Shown: positions 35,359-45,633 of the stretch, piece after piece
Numbering within the stretch: position 1 is the first letter of the stretch
How the letters are laid out: each line of letters opens with the position of its first letter
Assembly: GCF_014850955.1 (NCBI RefSeq)
Contig: NZ_JACXSS010000001.1
Coordinates: 2,418,001 to 2,482,000, forward strand
Direction: 5' to 3'
Length of the DNA stretch: 64,000 bases
Source of the DNA: Methylomonas albis
Lineage (GTDB): Bacteria; Pseudomonadota; Gammaproteobacteria; Methylococcales; Methylomonadaceae
Position numbers and translations under genes: made by a program
Notes under the pieces: model-generated
Database searches by the model: none
Told to the model about the DNA's origin: nothing
Seen by the model: only the letters and a program-made list of their open reading frames with translations

Positions 35359-36372
35359 ATGACTAAGCAACTAATTAAATTCTTCAACATCACCGGCCTG
35401 ACCTGGTTCGTGCCGTTTGTAAAAATTGCGGCCGGCGAAAACCCCGCTCAACAACTACGGCAAATGTGGCTGATCATGGGCGTGCCGATTATCGCCTTCA
35501 TCCTGTTTTTGGGCTTTTGGAGCGTAACGGCTTCACACATCAATACCAGCCTGGGCGCAATTCCAGGGCCGGTTGCAGTTTGGTCGGAAGTCAGCGGGCT
35601 GGTGGCCGAGCATGCCGCCGAAAAAGCCAAAATGGCCGAGTTTTTTCAACGCCAGGAATTGCGTAACAAAGAAAAACTGGCCGAAGATCCCAAAGCCGAA
35701 ATCAAGCCGCGTCCGTACACCGGCAAACCAACTTATCTAGACCAAATTTTCACCAGCCTGCGTACCGTGTTTGCCGGCTTTATCATCGCTACTTTGATCG
35801 CAGTACCGCTGGGCATCATCTGCGGTATGAGTCCGGTACTAAATACCGCGTTCAACCCGCTGATCCAGATTTTTAAACCGGTGTCGCCGCTGGCTTGGCT
35901 GCCCATCGTCACCTTGGTGGTCAGTGCCATGTATGTCACCGACGACGATTCCTGGTTTGCCAAGTCTTTTCTCACCTCGGCGATTACCGTAACGCTGTGT
36001 TCCTTATGGCCCACGCTGATCAACACCGCCGTCGGCGTATCCTCAATAGACCGCGACTTGGTTAACGTCGGCAAAGTGTTACGCCTGGATTGGGCCACAC
36101 AGATCAAGCGCATCATCCTGCCCTCTGCCCTGCCCTATATTTTTACCGGTATGCGATTGTCCCTGGGCGTAGGTTGGATGGTATTGATCGCCGCCGAGAT
36201 GCTGGCGCAAAACCCCGGTCTGGGCAAATTCGTCTGGGATGAATTCCAAAACGGCAGTTCCAACTCATTGAGCAGAATCATGGTAGCGGTATTCACCATC
36301 GGCATCATCGGCTTCATCCTCGACAGGGTGATGAACTCGCTGCAAAACCTGTTCTCGTTCCAAAAAATCTGA
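35359..36372 (+). CDS. nrtB: Nitrate ABC transporter permease
   Basis: 337-residue inner-membrane permease of the NrtB/SsuC type. Membrane segments include one near 40-55 ([18 protein letters not shown]) and a set after residue 140. The EAA-like cytoplasmic loop reads [26 protein letters not shown], where the ATPase docks. A longer start at 35278 is in frame, but the ATG at 35359 gives the normal N-terminus. It follows nrtA after about 90 bases and precedes the ATPase gene by 10 bases. Confidence 0.92.
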   Translation: MTKQLIKFFNITGLTWFVPFVKIAAGENPAQQLRQMWLIMGVPIIAFILFLGFWSVTASHINTSLGAIPGPVAVWSEVSGLVAEHAAEKAKMAEFFQRQELRNKEKLAEDPKAEIKPRPYTGKPTYLDQIFTSLRTVFAGFIIATLIAVPLGIICGMSPVLNTAFNPLIQIFKPVSPLAWLPIVTLVVSAMYVTDDDSWFAKSFLTSAITVTLCSLWPTLINTAVGVSSIDRDLVNVGKVLRLDWATQIKRIILPSALPYIFTGMRLSLGVGWMVLIAAEMLAQNPGLGKFVWDEFQNGSSNSLSRIMVAVFTIGIIGFILDRVMNSLQNLFSFQKI

Positions 36373-36382
36373 GGATGCCGTC

Positions 36383-38143
36383 ATGAGCGCCGCCCAAGCA
36401 AAAATCATTGAGCTTTCCATGCACAAACAATCAGCAAGCACCGCCGTTCCAGCCAACGATGCCTATAAACCCTTGGTGGAACTGAAAAACGTCTGTAAAT
36501 CTTACGGCGAAGGCAAAGACAAAGCCTCTATCCTGAAAGACATTAACCTGGATATTCGCGAAGGCGAATTCATTGCCATCGTGGGTTTTTCCGGCAGTGG
36601 CAAAACCACCTTGATATCGATGATCGCTGGTTTAATCCACGCCGACAGCGGCGAACTATTGAAACAAGGCCTGCCAATCACCGCACCCGGACCGGACCGC
36701 GGCGTGGTATTCCAAAACTATTCCTTGATGCCATGGCTGACGGTTTACGAAAACGTAGCACTGGCGGTAGACGCTATTTTCAAGGACTGGAGCGCCGATC
36801 AACGCCGGGCCCACACCGAAAAGTACGTCAAGATGGTAAACCTGGGCCGAGCGATGGACAAAAAGCCGGGCGAACTGTCCGGCGGCATGCGTCAACGCGT
36901 CAACGTCGCCAGGGCTTTGGCCGCCAATCCCGATATTTTATTACTGGACGAACCGCTCAGCGCACTGGACGCGCTGACTCGGGGCAATTTGCAGGACGAA
37001 ATTCTGCAAATTTGGGAACAGGATAAGAAGACCGTCATCCTGATTACCAACGACGTCGATGAAGCCATTTACATGGCCGATCGGGTCATTCCACTCAAAC
37101 CCGGCCCGGACGCCAGCTTCGGCCCGGCTTTTACTATCGATCTGGAGCGGCCGCGCGACCGCACCGCCCTGAACCATAACGAAGAATTTAAACGCTTGCG
37201 CGCCGAAATTACTCGTTATCTGATGGATATCGGCATGGAAAGCGCCGGCGGCGAAACCAGCGACAAAATCAAACTGCCGGACGTACGCCCCAATACCAGC
37301 AACGACTGGAAACTGGACACCTCGGCGTTAAAGCCTGCCGCCCGCGATTTGGGCAAAGCGCGCTATCTGGAGTTTGCCAATCTGTCGAAAACCTATCCCA
37401 CACCCGACGGCAACAGCAGCGTCAAAGTGGTGGACGGCTTTGATATGAAAATGAAGAAAGGCGAATTCATTTCCATCATCGGCCACTCCGGTTGCGGCAA
37501 ATCCACGGTGTTATCGATGACCGCCGGCCTGAACGAAATTTCCGAAGGCGGCATTATTTTGGATAATCGGGAAATCGACGGTGCCGGCCCGGATCGCGGC
37601 GTAGTGTTTCAAGCACCTAGCCTGTTCCCTTGGCTGACCGCATTCCAAAATGTAATGCTGGGCGTGGATAAGGTTTATCCGCATGCCAGCCAAGACGAAC
37701 GCGACGACATAGTCGAATATTATCTAACCCGCGTCGGCCTGGCCGATGCGATGCATAAAAAAGCCGCCGACATGTCCAACGGTATGCGCCAGCGGGTCGG
37801 TATCGCCCGCGCCTTTGCCTTATCTCCCAAATTACTACTACTCGACGAACCCTTCGGCATGTTGGATTCGCTGACCCGCTGGGAACTCCAGGAAGTATTG
37901 ATGGAAGTTTGGGAACGCACCCATGTCACCGCCATTGTGGTTACCCATGATGTCGACGAAGCCATTTTGTTAGCCGACCGCGTGGTGATGATGACCAACG
38001 GCCCACACGCCAAAATCGGCAAAATTCAGGAAATCGACCTGCCCCGGCCGCGCACCCGCAAAGCGTTGTTGGAACATCCCGATTACTACAAATACCGGGA
38101 GAGCCTGCTGACCTTCTTGTCCGAATGCGATCACACCCATTAA
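36383..38143 (+). CDS. nrtCD: Nitrate ABC transporter ATPase, two nucleotide-binding domains in one chain
   Basis: 586 residues with two complete ABC ATPase domains. Domain 1 (about 30-255) has Walker [10 protein letters not shown], signature LSGGMRQRV and Walker [13 protein letters not shown]. Domain 2 (about 325-580) has [18 protein letters not shown] and [12 protein letters not shown]. In cyanobacteria NrtC and NrtD are separate and NrtC carries an NrtA-like regulatory tail; here there is a tandem fusion without such a tail. Domain 2 has SNG in place of the SGG signature, a mild degeneration. The start follows AGGA closely and is probably coupled to nrtB. Confidence 0.92.
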   Translation: MSAAQAKIIELSMHKQSASTAVPANDAYKPLVELKNVCKSYGEGKDKASILKDINLDIREGEFIAIVGFSGSGKTTLISMIAGLIHADSGELLKQGLPITAPGPDRGVVFQNYSLMPWLTVYENVALAVDAIFKDWSADQRRAHTEKYVKMVNLGRAMDKKPGELSGGMRQRVNVARALAANPDILLLDEPLSALDALTRGNLQDEILQIWEQDKKTVILITNDVDEAIYMADRVIPLKPGPDASFGPAFTIDLERPRDRTALNHNEEFKRLRAEITRYLMDIGMESAGGETSDKIKLPDVRPNTSNDWKLDTSALKPAARDLGKARYLEFANLSKTYPTPDGNSSVKVVDGFDMKMKKGEFISIIGHSGCGKSTVLSMTAGLNEISEGGIILDNREIDGAGPDRGVVFQAPSLFPWLTAFQNVMLGVDKVYPHASQDERDDIVEYYLTRVGLADAMHKKAADMSNGMRQRVGIARAFALSPKLLLLDEPFGMLDSLTRWELQEVLMEVWERTHVTAIVVTHDVDEAILLADRVVMMTNGPHAKIGKIQEIDLPRPRTRKALLEHPDYYKYRESLLTFLSECDHTH

Positions 38144-38174
38144 TTTAAAACCGCTTGTTTCCCTAGGGGGCCTT

Positions 38175-39497
38175 ATGCCGCAAAAACTCAAACGTCCAAC
38201 CGGCAAGTTACCGGCGACACTATTATCACTAACCTTCGTCAGTCTGCCGGCCGCAGCCGACATCACCAAAGAAGTGGAAGATGCCTTGAATTTCTACCAT
38301 TACGGCAGCAATGGCGCGGTAAAAATGGATTTGAACTACCGTTGGGAGAATGTCGATCAAGACAATGGCGTTAAAAAACCGTCGCCTAACGCGACCAAAC
38401 CGCTGGAGACTGCCAACGCCAATACCGTGCGCTTACGCTTGGGATTTCTGACACCGACCTTCCATGACTTTCAAGGTTATGCCGAGTACGAAGGTTTGTA
38501 TGCGGCCCAATCGGACTATGACCGGGGCGGTACCACCACAAACCGTGATAGAAACTATTCCGTCATCGCCGATCCGGCACGCAATGAACTCAACCAATTC
38601 TGGCTGAGTTACAAAGGTATCGCCGATACCTTAATCAAAGTCGGCCGACAACGTATCAAGTTCGACGACGATCGCTTCATCGGCAACGTCGGCTGGCGGC
38701 AAATGGAATCGACTTACGATTCGGTTTTAATCACGCATAACAACCAGACCTTATTTGGTTTGACCGCTAACGTCGGTTATTTGGACCATGTGCAAAACAT
38801 ATTCGGTGAAACCGAAACCTTGAACGCGCCCATTCTTAACCTGAATTACAAAGTCAGCGACTGGGGTAATTTGATCGGCTACGGCTACTGGCTGGATTAC
38901 CGCGAACGCGCCAATTACTTCAAATCCTCGCAAACTTATGGCCTGCGCTTCGACGGTAAATCGCCGCAGTTCTGGGATACCGTCAACTTTCTGTATACCG
39001 CCGAATGGGGTAAACAATCCAATTACGCCGACAACCCCAACCATTACCAAGCCGACCGCATCAATTTGATGGGTGGTTTGACTGCGTTCAATGTGACCTT
39101 GCAAGGGGCGATGGAACAGCTGAACGGCTCCGGCCTGAATAAAACCTTTAACACCCCGTTGGGTACCAACCACGCCTTCCAAGGTTGGGCCGATATATTC
39201 ATTAACCCGGTAGGGGCCAGCTCGCCCGCCACCATCGCCATGGGCCAAGGTATCCGCGACGTGTTCGCCACCGCCAGCTACAAGGCTATGAACGATAGCC
39301 TGATCTTCACCGGCGTGTTTCACGACTTCTCCGACGATACCGGCGGCGTCAAATTCGGTACGGAATGGGACTTCTCCGTGATGAAAAAATTCGGTAAGCA
39401 TTACTCCTTACTCGCCAAATACGCGGACTTCAACACCAATAATGCGGCGTTCCCCGATACCCAAAAAATCTGGCTGCAAGCCAACGTCAGCTTTTAA
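38175..39497 (+). CDS. Outer-membrane beta-barrel porin (alginate-export-like)
   Basis: 440 residues. A signal peptide (MPQKLKRPTGKLPATLLSLTFVSLPAAA) is followed by alternating aromatic/polar strands and a C-terminal phenylalanine (WLQANVSF), the usual beta-barrel export signature. Stretches such as WLSYKGIADTLIKVGRQRI and GYGYWLDYRERANYFKSSQTYGLRF resemble the alginate-export (AlgE-like) family. Position between the nitrate transporter and the nitrate reductase suggests it passes nitrate across the outer membrane (inference). A G-rich ribosome-binding site (GGGGG) precedes it. Confidence 0.85.
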   Translation: MPQKLKRPTGKLPATLLSLTFVSLPAAADITKEVEDALNFYHYGSNGAVKMDLNYRWENVDQDNGVKKPSPNATKPLETANANTVRLRLGFLTPTFHDFQGYAEYEGLYAAQSDYDRGGTTTNRDRNYSVIADPARNELNQFWLSYKGIADTLIKVGRQRIKFDDDRFIGNVGWRQMESTYDSVLITHNNQTLFGLTANVGYLDHVQNIFGETETLNAPILNLNYKVSDWGNLIGYGYWLDYRERANYFKSSQTYGLRFDGKSPQFWDTVNFLYTAEWGKQSNYADNPNHYQADRINLMGGLTAFNVTLQGAMEQLNGSGLNKTFNTPLGTNHAFQGWADIFINPVGASSPATIAMGQGIRDVFATASYKAMNDSLIFTGVFHDFSDDTGGVKFGTEWDFSVMKKFGKHYSLLAKYADFNTNNAAFPDTQKIWLQANVSF

Positions 39498-39558
39498 GCG
39501 GCTGGGGGCGAATTGGAAATTCGCCCCCTATCATTCACCCCACTCATTCGGCAACAGC

Positions 39559-40782
39559 ATGAAACTCAAATTGGTAGTGATAGGCAACGGCATGGCCGGC
39601 ATGCGTACCGTTGACGAATTGATTCAGACCGCGCCTGGCCGCTACGACATCACCGTGTTCGGCGCCGAGCCGCACGGCAATTACAATCGCATCATGCTAA
39701 CGCCGGTGCTGTTTGGCGCGAAAAGCATCGCCGACATCATGATTCACGATTTCGATTGGTATCTAAACAACCGGGTCACACTGTACTGCGGACCGGATAA
39801 GGCGGTGGTTAACATCGACCGCGAGCGCCGCTGCGTGATTGCCCATGACGGCACCTGTGCGTTTTACGACAAGCTGTTGATCGCTACCGGTTCCTTACCG
39901 TTGATGCTGGATATACCCGGCCGCAACGTCGAAGGCGTATTGGGCTTTAGAGACATCGCCGACGTGGAAACCATGATAGAAAAAGCCGCCAGCAAACGCC
40001 ATGCGGTAATTTTGGGTGGCGGATTGCTGGGCTTGGAAGCTGCCAACGGCTTGCTGAAACGCGGTATGCAGGTCAGCGTCGTCAATCGCGCCGGCCATTT
40101 ATTGAACCGGCAATTGGATAATAAAGCAGCGGCATTTTTACAGCGCCAATTGGCGGATAAAGGCATACAGTTTTATCTCGGAACCACTATTCAACGCATA
40201 GACAGCCGGGACGAGCATATCAGCGCGGTTGAGCTCAGTGACGGCAGCGTCTTACCGGCCGACATGCTGATTATGTCCACCGGCATCAAGCCCAATATCA
40301 GCCTGGCCAAACGCATCGGGTTGGAATGTCAGCACGGCATCGTGGTCGACGACAGCATGCGAACCAGCGACCCGGCGATCTTTTCGGTCGGCGAATGCGT
40401 GCAACACCGGGGCGAACTGTTTGGTTTGGTCGCGCCGGTCTACGAGCAAGCCAAAGTTTGCGCGCAACAATTGTCCGGACAAACCAACAGCCAATTTAAA
40501 ACTTTATCGTCCGCCACCATGTTGAAAGTGACGGGTATCGATTTATTTTCGGTGGGCGATTTCGAAGGCGATAACGAATGCCAGACCCTGCAACTGATAG
40601 ACCATGAGTTGGGCGTCTATAAAAAAATTGTGTTGCGCAATAATATTGTCGTCGGCGTAATTCTGTATGGCGACACCAGCGACAGCGCCTGGTATTTAAA
40701 TCTGGTCAAGGATAAAACCCCGATTACCGCAATCCGAGACCGCTTGATGTTCGGCCAAACCTCGTTGGCAAATGCGGCATAA
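39559..40782 (+). CDS. FAD-dependent NAD(P)H oxidoreductase, nitrate/nitrite reductase electron-transfer type
   Basis: 407 residues of the pyridine nucleotide-disulfide oxidoreductase fold: FAD-binding VVIGNGMAGMRTVDEL at the N-terminus, NAD-binding AVILGGGLLGLEAANGL in the middle, and the second FAD motif DPAIFSVGECVQHRG. It resembles the N-terminal part of NirB and the electron-transfer subunit of assimilatory nitrate reductases, but lacks the BFD iron-sulfur and sirohaem domains. The likely role is passing electrons from NAD(P)H to the NasA next door, whose tail carries a BFD cluster. The ATG at 39559 (MKLKLVVIG) is chosen over an upstream one inside the porin gene. Confidence 0.87.
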   Translation: MKLKLVVIGNGMAGMRTVDELIQTAPGRYDITVFGAEPHGNYNRIMLTPVLFGAKSIADIMIHDFDWYLNNRVTLYCGPDKAVVNIDRERRCVIAHDGTCAFYDKLLIATGSLPLMLDIPGRNVEGVLGFRDIADVETMIEKAASKRHAVILGGGLLGLEAANGLLKRGMQVSVVNRAGHLLNRQLDNKAAAFLQRQLADKGIQFYLGTTIQRIDSRDEHISAVELSDGSVLPADMLIMSTGIKPNISLAKRIGLECQHGIVVDDSMRTSDPAIFSVGECVQHRGELFGLVAPVYEQAKVCAQQLSGQTNSQFKTLSSATMLKVTGIDLFSVGDFEGDNECQTLQLIDHELGVYKKIVLRNNIVVGVILYGDTSDSAWYLNLVKDKTPITAIRDRLMFGQTSLANAA

Positions 40783-40794
40783 CCAGATTTACAC

Positions 40795-43473
40795 ATGAAC
40801 ACTATCAAAACCACTTGCCCTTATTGCGGTGTCGGTTGCGGCATCGAAGCCACGGTAGAAGACAGCACCACGCACCGGGTTACCATCAAGGGCGACAGTA
40901 CTCACCCGGCCAACTTCGGCAAACTTTGCTCGAAAGGCGCGACGCTCGGCGATACCGTTTCGCTGGAAAACCGTCTGCTCTACCCCAGCATCCACGGCCA
41001 ACGGGTCGATTGGGATAGCGCTTTAAACCATGTCGCCGCACGCTTTAACGAGATTATCGAAAAACACGGCCCCGAAGCAGTGGCATTTTATGTCTCCGGC
41101 CAATTGCTGACAGAGGATTATTACGTCGCCAATAAATTGATGAAAGGCTTTATCGGCACAGCCAATATCGACACCAACTCCCGGCTGTGCATGTCGTCGG
41201 CGGTAGTTGGGTATAAACGCGCATTCGGGGCCGACACAGTGCCCTGCAATTACGAAGACCTGGAATTGGCCGAATTGATTTTACTGGTCGGCTCCAATGC
41301 CGCTTGGTGCCATCCGATTGCTTTTCAACGCATCCGTAAGGCCAAGGAAAACAATCCTAATTTAAAAGTCGTGGTGATCGATCCGCGCGCCACCGCCAGC
41401 TGCGATATTGCCGATTTGCACTTACCAGTCAAACCGGGCATGGACGCCTTGTTATTCAATGGCATTCTGGCGCATTTACAGCAAAACGGCCGGCTGGATC
41501 AAGCTTATATCGATGACCATACAGAAGGTTTTGCCGCAGCCGTGTCCGAAGCGCAACACAGTGCCGGCAGCATCGAACAAGTAGCCAGTGCTTGCGGATT
41601 AAGTTCGGCAGCGGTCGGCACGCTATTCGATTGGTTTGCCCATACCGAAAAGACCGTCACGGTCTATTCGCAAGGCATCAATCAATCCGGTTCCGGCTCG
41701 GATAAATGCAATGCCATCATCAATTGCCATCTGGCGACCGGGCGCATCGGCAAACCGGGCATGGGACCGTTTTCCTTCACCGGCCAACCCAACGCCATGG
41801 GCGGCCGGGAAGTCGGCGGTTTGGCGAATACCTTGGCCGCACACATGGATTTGGACAACCCCGAGCATGTCGATAGAGTTAGCCGTTTTTGGGGCAGCGA
41901 CAAAATCGCCGACAAACAAGGTTTAAAAGCCGTGGCGATGTTCGATGCCATCGCCGCCGGCCAAATCAAAGCAGTGTGGATCATGGCCACCAATCCGGTG
42001 GTATCGATGCCGGACGCTGACAAAGTTAAACACGCTTTGCAACAGTGCGAACTGGTGGTGGTGTCCGATTGCATCGCCAACACCGACACCGCCCAACTGG
42101 CCCATGTACTGCTGCCGGCCACCGGCTGGAGCGAAAAAGACGGCACTGTCACCAACCTGGAACGGCGCATCTCCCGACAAAGGCCGCTGTTTCCAGCCTC
42201 CGGCGCAGCCCGGCACGATTGGTGGATTATTAGCCAAGTCGCGCAACGCATGGGGTTTAGAGAGGCGTTTAACTACGCATCCAGCGCCGATGTTTTTCGC
42301 GAACATGCAGCACTGTCGGCATTTGAAAACGATACCGAGCATCAGCTACGCGATTTCAACTTATCGGCTTTTGCCCGGATCGATCAGCACGACTTCGACG
42401 CACTGCAACCGGTGCAGTGGCCGGTCAGCGCCGGGCACACAGCAGGTACGGCCAGAATGTTCGCGGATGGTCAGTATTTCACAGCCAATCGCAAGGCTCG
42501 CTTCATCTCGATAACACCGCGTCCGCCGGTCAACGCGCCGAATGCCGACTATCCGTTTACCCTGAATACCGGCCGTTTACGTGACCAATGGCACACGATG
42601 ACCCGCACCGGTCTGGCCGCCAAACTGACTGCGCATCGGCCCGAACCCTTTGTGGAGATACACCCGACCGATGCCGAGCGCCTAGGATTAGCGGCGCGCA
42701 GCCTGGCCAACATCCAAAGCCTTTGGGGTAACATGCTTGCTCGCGTCGAGATCAATCCGGGTCAGCAAATCGGTAGTCTGTTCGTGCCCATGCACTGGAC
42801 CGGTCAAACCAGTAGCCATGGCCGAATGGGCGCGGTGGTCAACCCGGTTGTCGATCCGCACTCCGGGCAACCGGAAAGCAAGCAAACCCCGGTGCATATC
42901 AGCACTTGGCCGGCACAATGGTATGCAACGATATTATCTCGAAAGCCCTTGCACATCGAGGGTGCCGAGTATCAGGTTAAGGTGCGCGGCGAGCGCTACT
43001 TTCGCTACGAATTGGCTTCTACCGAAACCGGCAAGGACTGGCGGGTATGGGCACGCTCGTTACTCGCCGCTGAAGAGCAGCATATCGACGACAATTACTG
43101 GCTGGAATATAGCGACCAACAAGCAGGCTATTACCGCACTGCTTATTTGCTTGATCGCGAATTACAAGCCTGCTTATTTGTCGGCCCCAATAGCGAGCTA
43201 CCCGAACCCGGCTGGCTAGGCAGTTTATTTGCCAAAACCGAGTTAAGCAGAGCTGAGCGCCTGAGTTTGCTGAGCGGCCTACCGCCCAAAGGTGAAACCG
43301 ATATTGGCCGAATCGTCTGTTCGTGTTTCAATGTCGGCGAAAAATCCATCAAACAAGCGGTGCAAACCCAGCAATTGCAAAGCGTTGCCGACATCAGCGC
43401 CTGTTTGAACGCCGGCAGCGGTTGCGGTTCCTGTGTCGCGGAACTGAAGGAGTTTTTACCGAAACCCACTTAA
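40795..43473 (+). CDS. nasA: Assimilatory nitrate reductase, molybdenum catalytic subunit
   Basis: 892-residue cytoplasmic reductase converting nitrate to nitrite. An N-terminal [4Fe-4S] motif (CPYCGVGCGIEA, with a fourth Cys in LCSKGA) precedes the Mo-bisMGD domains, including SGSDKCNAIINCHLATG and a C-terminal dinucleotide-binding domain around LNTGRLRDQWHTMTRTG. The last 60 residues form a BFD-type [2Fe-2S] domain (CSCFNVG and SGCGSC). This matches the NasA type that receives electrons from the FAD protein encoded just upstream, whose stop is 12 bases away. No nitrite reductase (nirBD) gene is in the window. Confidence 0.95.
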   Translation: MNTIKTTCPYCGVGCGIEATVEDSTTHRVTIKGDSTHPANFGKLCSKGATLGDTVSLENRLLYPSIHGQRVDWDSALNHVAARFNEIIEKHGPEAVAFYVSGQLLTEDYYVANKLMKGFIGTANIDTNSRLCMSSAVVGYKRAFGADTVPCNYEDLELAELILLVGSNAAWCHPIAFQRIRKAKENNPNLKVVVIDPRATASCDIADLHLPVKPGMDALLFNGILAHLQQNGRLDQAYIDDHTEGFAAAVSEAQHSAGSIEQVASACGLSSAAVGTLFDWFAHTEKTVTVYSQGINQSGSGSDKCNAIINCHLATGRIGKPGMGPFSFTGQPNAMGGREVGGLANTLAAHMDLDNPEHVDRVSRFWGSDKIADKQGLKAVAMFDAIAAGQIKAVWIMATNPVVSMPDADKVKHALQQCELVVVSDCIANTDTAQLAHVLLPATGWSEKDGTVTNLERRISRQRPLFPASGAARHDWWIISQVAQRMGFREAFNYASSADVFREHAALSAFENDTEHQLRDFNLSAFARIDQHDFDALQPVQWPVSAGHTAGTARMFADGQYFTANRKARFISITPRPPVNAPNADYPFTLNTGRLRDQWHTMTRTGLAAKLTAHRPEPFVEIHPTDAERLGLAARSLANIQSLWGNMLARVEINPGQQIGSLFVPMHWTGQTSSHGRMGAVVNPVVDPHSGQPESKQTPVHISTWPAQWYATILSRKPLHIEGAEYQVKVRGERYFRYELASTETGKDWRVWARSLLAAEEQHIDDNYWLEYSDQQAGYYRTAYLLDRELQACLFVGPNSELPEPGWLGSLFAKTELSRAERLSLLSGLPPKGETDIGRIVCSCFNVGEKSIKQAVQTQQLQSVADISACLNAGSGCGSCVAELKEFLPKPT

Positions 43474-43490
43474 TTTGATACCAAGGGACG

Positions 43491-44663
43491 ATGCAAGCTA
43501 AAACCCAGTTATTTCCATATTTTCAACCGATTATCTCGGTAGCCAGCGGCAAAATCGTCGGTTATGAAGCTCTGGCTCGCCAATACGACGGCAAAGGCAA
43601 AGTGGTATCGGCAGGCGCCCTGTTCTCTTCCGCCGATGTCGATGCCAAAACCCGTACCGAACTGGACAGGCAGGTGCGGTGGCAAGCCCTGGAAAAGTTT
43701 TCGGAATTGGCCGATACGCAAAGTTATCTCGCATTGAACATTTCCGCAGCCTGGATTGAAAACCTGCGGCAATTGAACACGCTGCCCACACTACGCATGT
43801 TGGACGAGCTGAATATCGATCGGCGGCGCATCATCGTGGAAATTTCCGATGCTCATGTCGATACGCAGAAATTGAAACAAATTGTGCGGCGTTATCGCAA
43901 ACACGGTTTGAGCGTGGCTATCGGCGATTTCGGCGCCGGCTCCTCGCAACTGGAACGAGTCATCGCCATTCAACCCGACATCATCAAAATCGACATGCGC
44001 TTGTTCAAACTGGCGACCAAGGGCGGCATAGCTGGCGACATCATTCACATGATTTCGCGTCTGGGCAAACGTACCGGTTGCCGGATCATTTGCGAAGGCG
44101 TGGAATCCGACGAAGCGTTTTTATTCAGCCTAAACTGCGGCGCGCAATACATGCAGGGCTTTTTATTTGCTCAGGCCAAAGCCGATTTTCTGCCGGCAGA
44201 TCTTTACGAGCAGCATATCGCCTCACTGCGCGGTAAGTTTTTGAAAAACACCTTGGCCAAGGTGCAAAAGAAAGTCAGCGCCATCAACACCAGCAAAGTC
44301 CTTATCTTCAAATTGGCCGACACCTTGCAAGATGACTTTAATCTGAACGAATTGGTCAGTTGGAATTTCACCGATAGCGGTGTGATTCGGTTTTATCTAT
44401 GCAATAACCAGGGCGACCAAATTTCGCCGGATTTCAACTTCAAAGAAAACCAATGGTTTACCGATCCGCGTAAAATCGGTTTTAACTGGTCTTGGCGGCC
44501 GTATTTCTTTCAATTGCTGGCCTTGGAAAATTGCGGCGATAGCGAGCGTATAGTCACCTCTGAACGCTACCGCGATTTCGAAACCAGCCTGCTCTGTAAA
44601 ACCTTGTCCTTACGCCTGGATAGCGAACGGATTTTGCTGGTGGATACCGTCGCTGGTGACTGA
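43491..44663 (+). CDS. EAL-domain protein with YkuI-like C-terminal domain, degenerate DDFG motif
   Basis: 390 residues. The EAL domain has E26-A-L, N83 (LNIS), E117, K166-I-D168, E202/E205 (EGVES) and Q222 (QGF), but the DDFG motif reads GDFGAGSS: the first, metal-binding Asp is Gly145. Cyclic-di-GMP hydrolysis is therefore probably weak or lost, leaving a binding or regulatory role (inference). The C-terminal portion with GFNWSWRPYF resembles the PAS-like YkuI_C domain. The gene begins 17 bases after nasA and ends tail to tail with mxaL, one base between stops. Its place in a nitrate operon is unusual. Confidence 0.88.
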   Translation: MQAKTQLFPYFQPIISVASGKIVGYEALARQYDGKGKVVSAGALFSSADVDAKTRTELDRQVRWQALEKFSELADTQSYLALNISAAWIENLRQLNTLPTLRMLDELNIDRRRIIVEISDAHVDTQKLKQIVRRYRKHGLSVAIGDFGAGSSQLERVIAIQPDIIKIDMRLFKLATKGGIAGDIIHMISRLGKRTGCRIICEGVESDEAFLFSLNCGAQYMQGFLFAQAKADFLPADLYEQHIASLRGKFLKNTLAKVQKKVSAINTSKVLIFKLADTLQDDFNLNELVSWNFTDSGVIRFYLCNNQGDQISPDFNFKENQWFTDPRKIGFNWSWRPYFFQLLALENCGDSERIVTSERYRDFETSLLCKTLSLRLDSERILLVDTVAGD

Positions 44664-44664
44664 T

Positions 44665-45597
44665 TTATCTGAAATACACCGCCGCTAACAGCAACAGCGC
44701 CAGGCCGGCATAGCGCCAACTTGTATCAACCAGATGCTGGCCCGGTTTGGCAAATTCGGCTTGCTGCAAGGCTTGATCCAGACTATCGGCATCGGTGAGG
44801 CGTCGATACTGCAAACCACTTTCGGCGGCGAGCTGGCGCAGATAGCTTTCGTGCAGCCGGCTCAGGTGTTCGTCACCGCTGGCGGCCTCGCTGCCGAACG
44901 GCGCGTTACGGGCGTTGTAACCCTGGATCTTTTCCGGGTTCAAATCCGATTCCCCAAACGACGAGCGATGCGGCACGTCTTCGGGTTTATAAAAACCCTG
45001 GCGTTGACCCTTGGCGTCGAACTTGGGGATGGGCGACAGTTGATCGCCGCCGACGCCTATGATGATGCCGGCCACCTTATCTTTCAGCGCGGATAAATCC
45101 GGTTTATAGCGCGGATTGGGCGGCGGCGCTTCCTGACCATCGCTGAAAAACACCAGAGTCTGATCCTGGTCTTTCAGCATCTCCAGGGTGCTCAGTAAAC
45201 CGCTGGCGATGCGACTATCGGCGGCCCAGGCCATGCGCCAATCCAATGCCGCCAGTGCGGCGTCGATCTCGGCAAACCCCGAACACACTTCTATCGGTTC
45301 GAACAGCAGCGTCGAGCGGCGTTCGGTGAAGAGGCCCAAACCCACTTCCGAACCGCAAGGCAGTTTTAACAACTCCTGGCGCAACGCTTGTTTGACAAAC
45401 TGCAAGCGGCCGACCGGCTGCCGCTCCAGCTGATAATCTTCGGTATTCATACTGCGGGTAATGTCGACAATGAATGTCAAGCGGTACAAGGACGCTGGCG
45501 CGCTGGTTTGCGGATGGAAAAACACCAGCAACAAACTCAGCAGCGCCGCCGCCAGCAGCCAGAAACGGTAATCCCTGAGATTGGGCGTTATGCTCAT
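44665..45597 (-). CDS. mxaL: MxaL: von Willebrand A-domain protein of methanol dehydrogenase maturation
   Basis: 310 residues: an N-terminal membrane helix (about 12-28), then a VWA domain with a MIDAS-like DITRSM, and a final membrane helix (ending LALLLLAAVYFR). MxaA, MxaK and MxaL are needed in methylobacteria to insert calcium into methanol dehydrogenase. It is the last gene of the mxa cluster, 36 bases after mxaK, and shares its 3' end region with the convergent EAL gene. Called on the VWA pattern together with cluster position. Confidence 0.9.
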   Translation of the reverse strand: MSITPNLRDYRFWLLAAALLSLLLVFFHPQTSAPASLYRLTFIVDITRSMNTEDYQLERQPVGRLQFVKQALRQELLKLPCGSEVGLGLFTERRSTLLFEPIEVCSGFAEIDAALAALDWRMAWAADSRIASGLLSTLEMLKDQDQTLVFFSDGQEAPPPNPRYKPDLSALKDKVAGIIIGVGGDQLSPIPKFDAKGQRQGFYKPEDVPHRSSFGESDLNPEKIQGYNARNAPFGSEAASGDEHLSRLHESYLRQLAAESGLQYRRLTDADSLDQALQQAEFAKPGQHLVDTSWRYAGLALLLLAAVYFR

Positions 45598-45633
45598 GTA
45601 GTGAAATTATCGGTAAGAAAGAAAGCCGTTGAA

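Noticed and set aside
38751..39401. 216-codon minus-strand frame opposite the porin gene
   Set aside because: The porin has a signal peptide, barrel pattern and C-terminal Phe, and fits the operon; the antisense frame has none of these.
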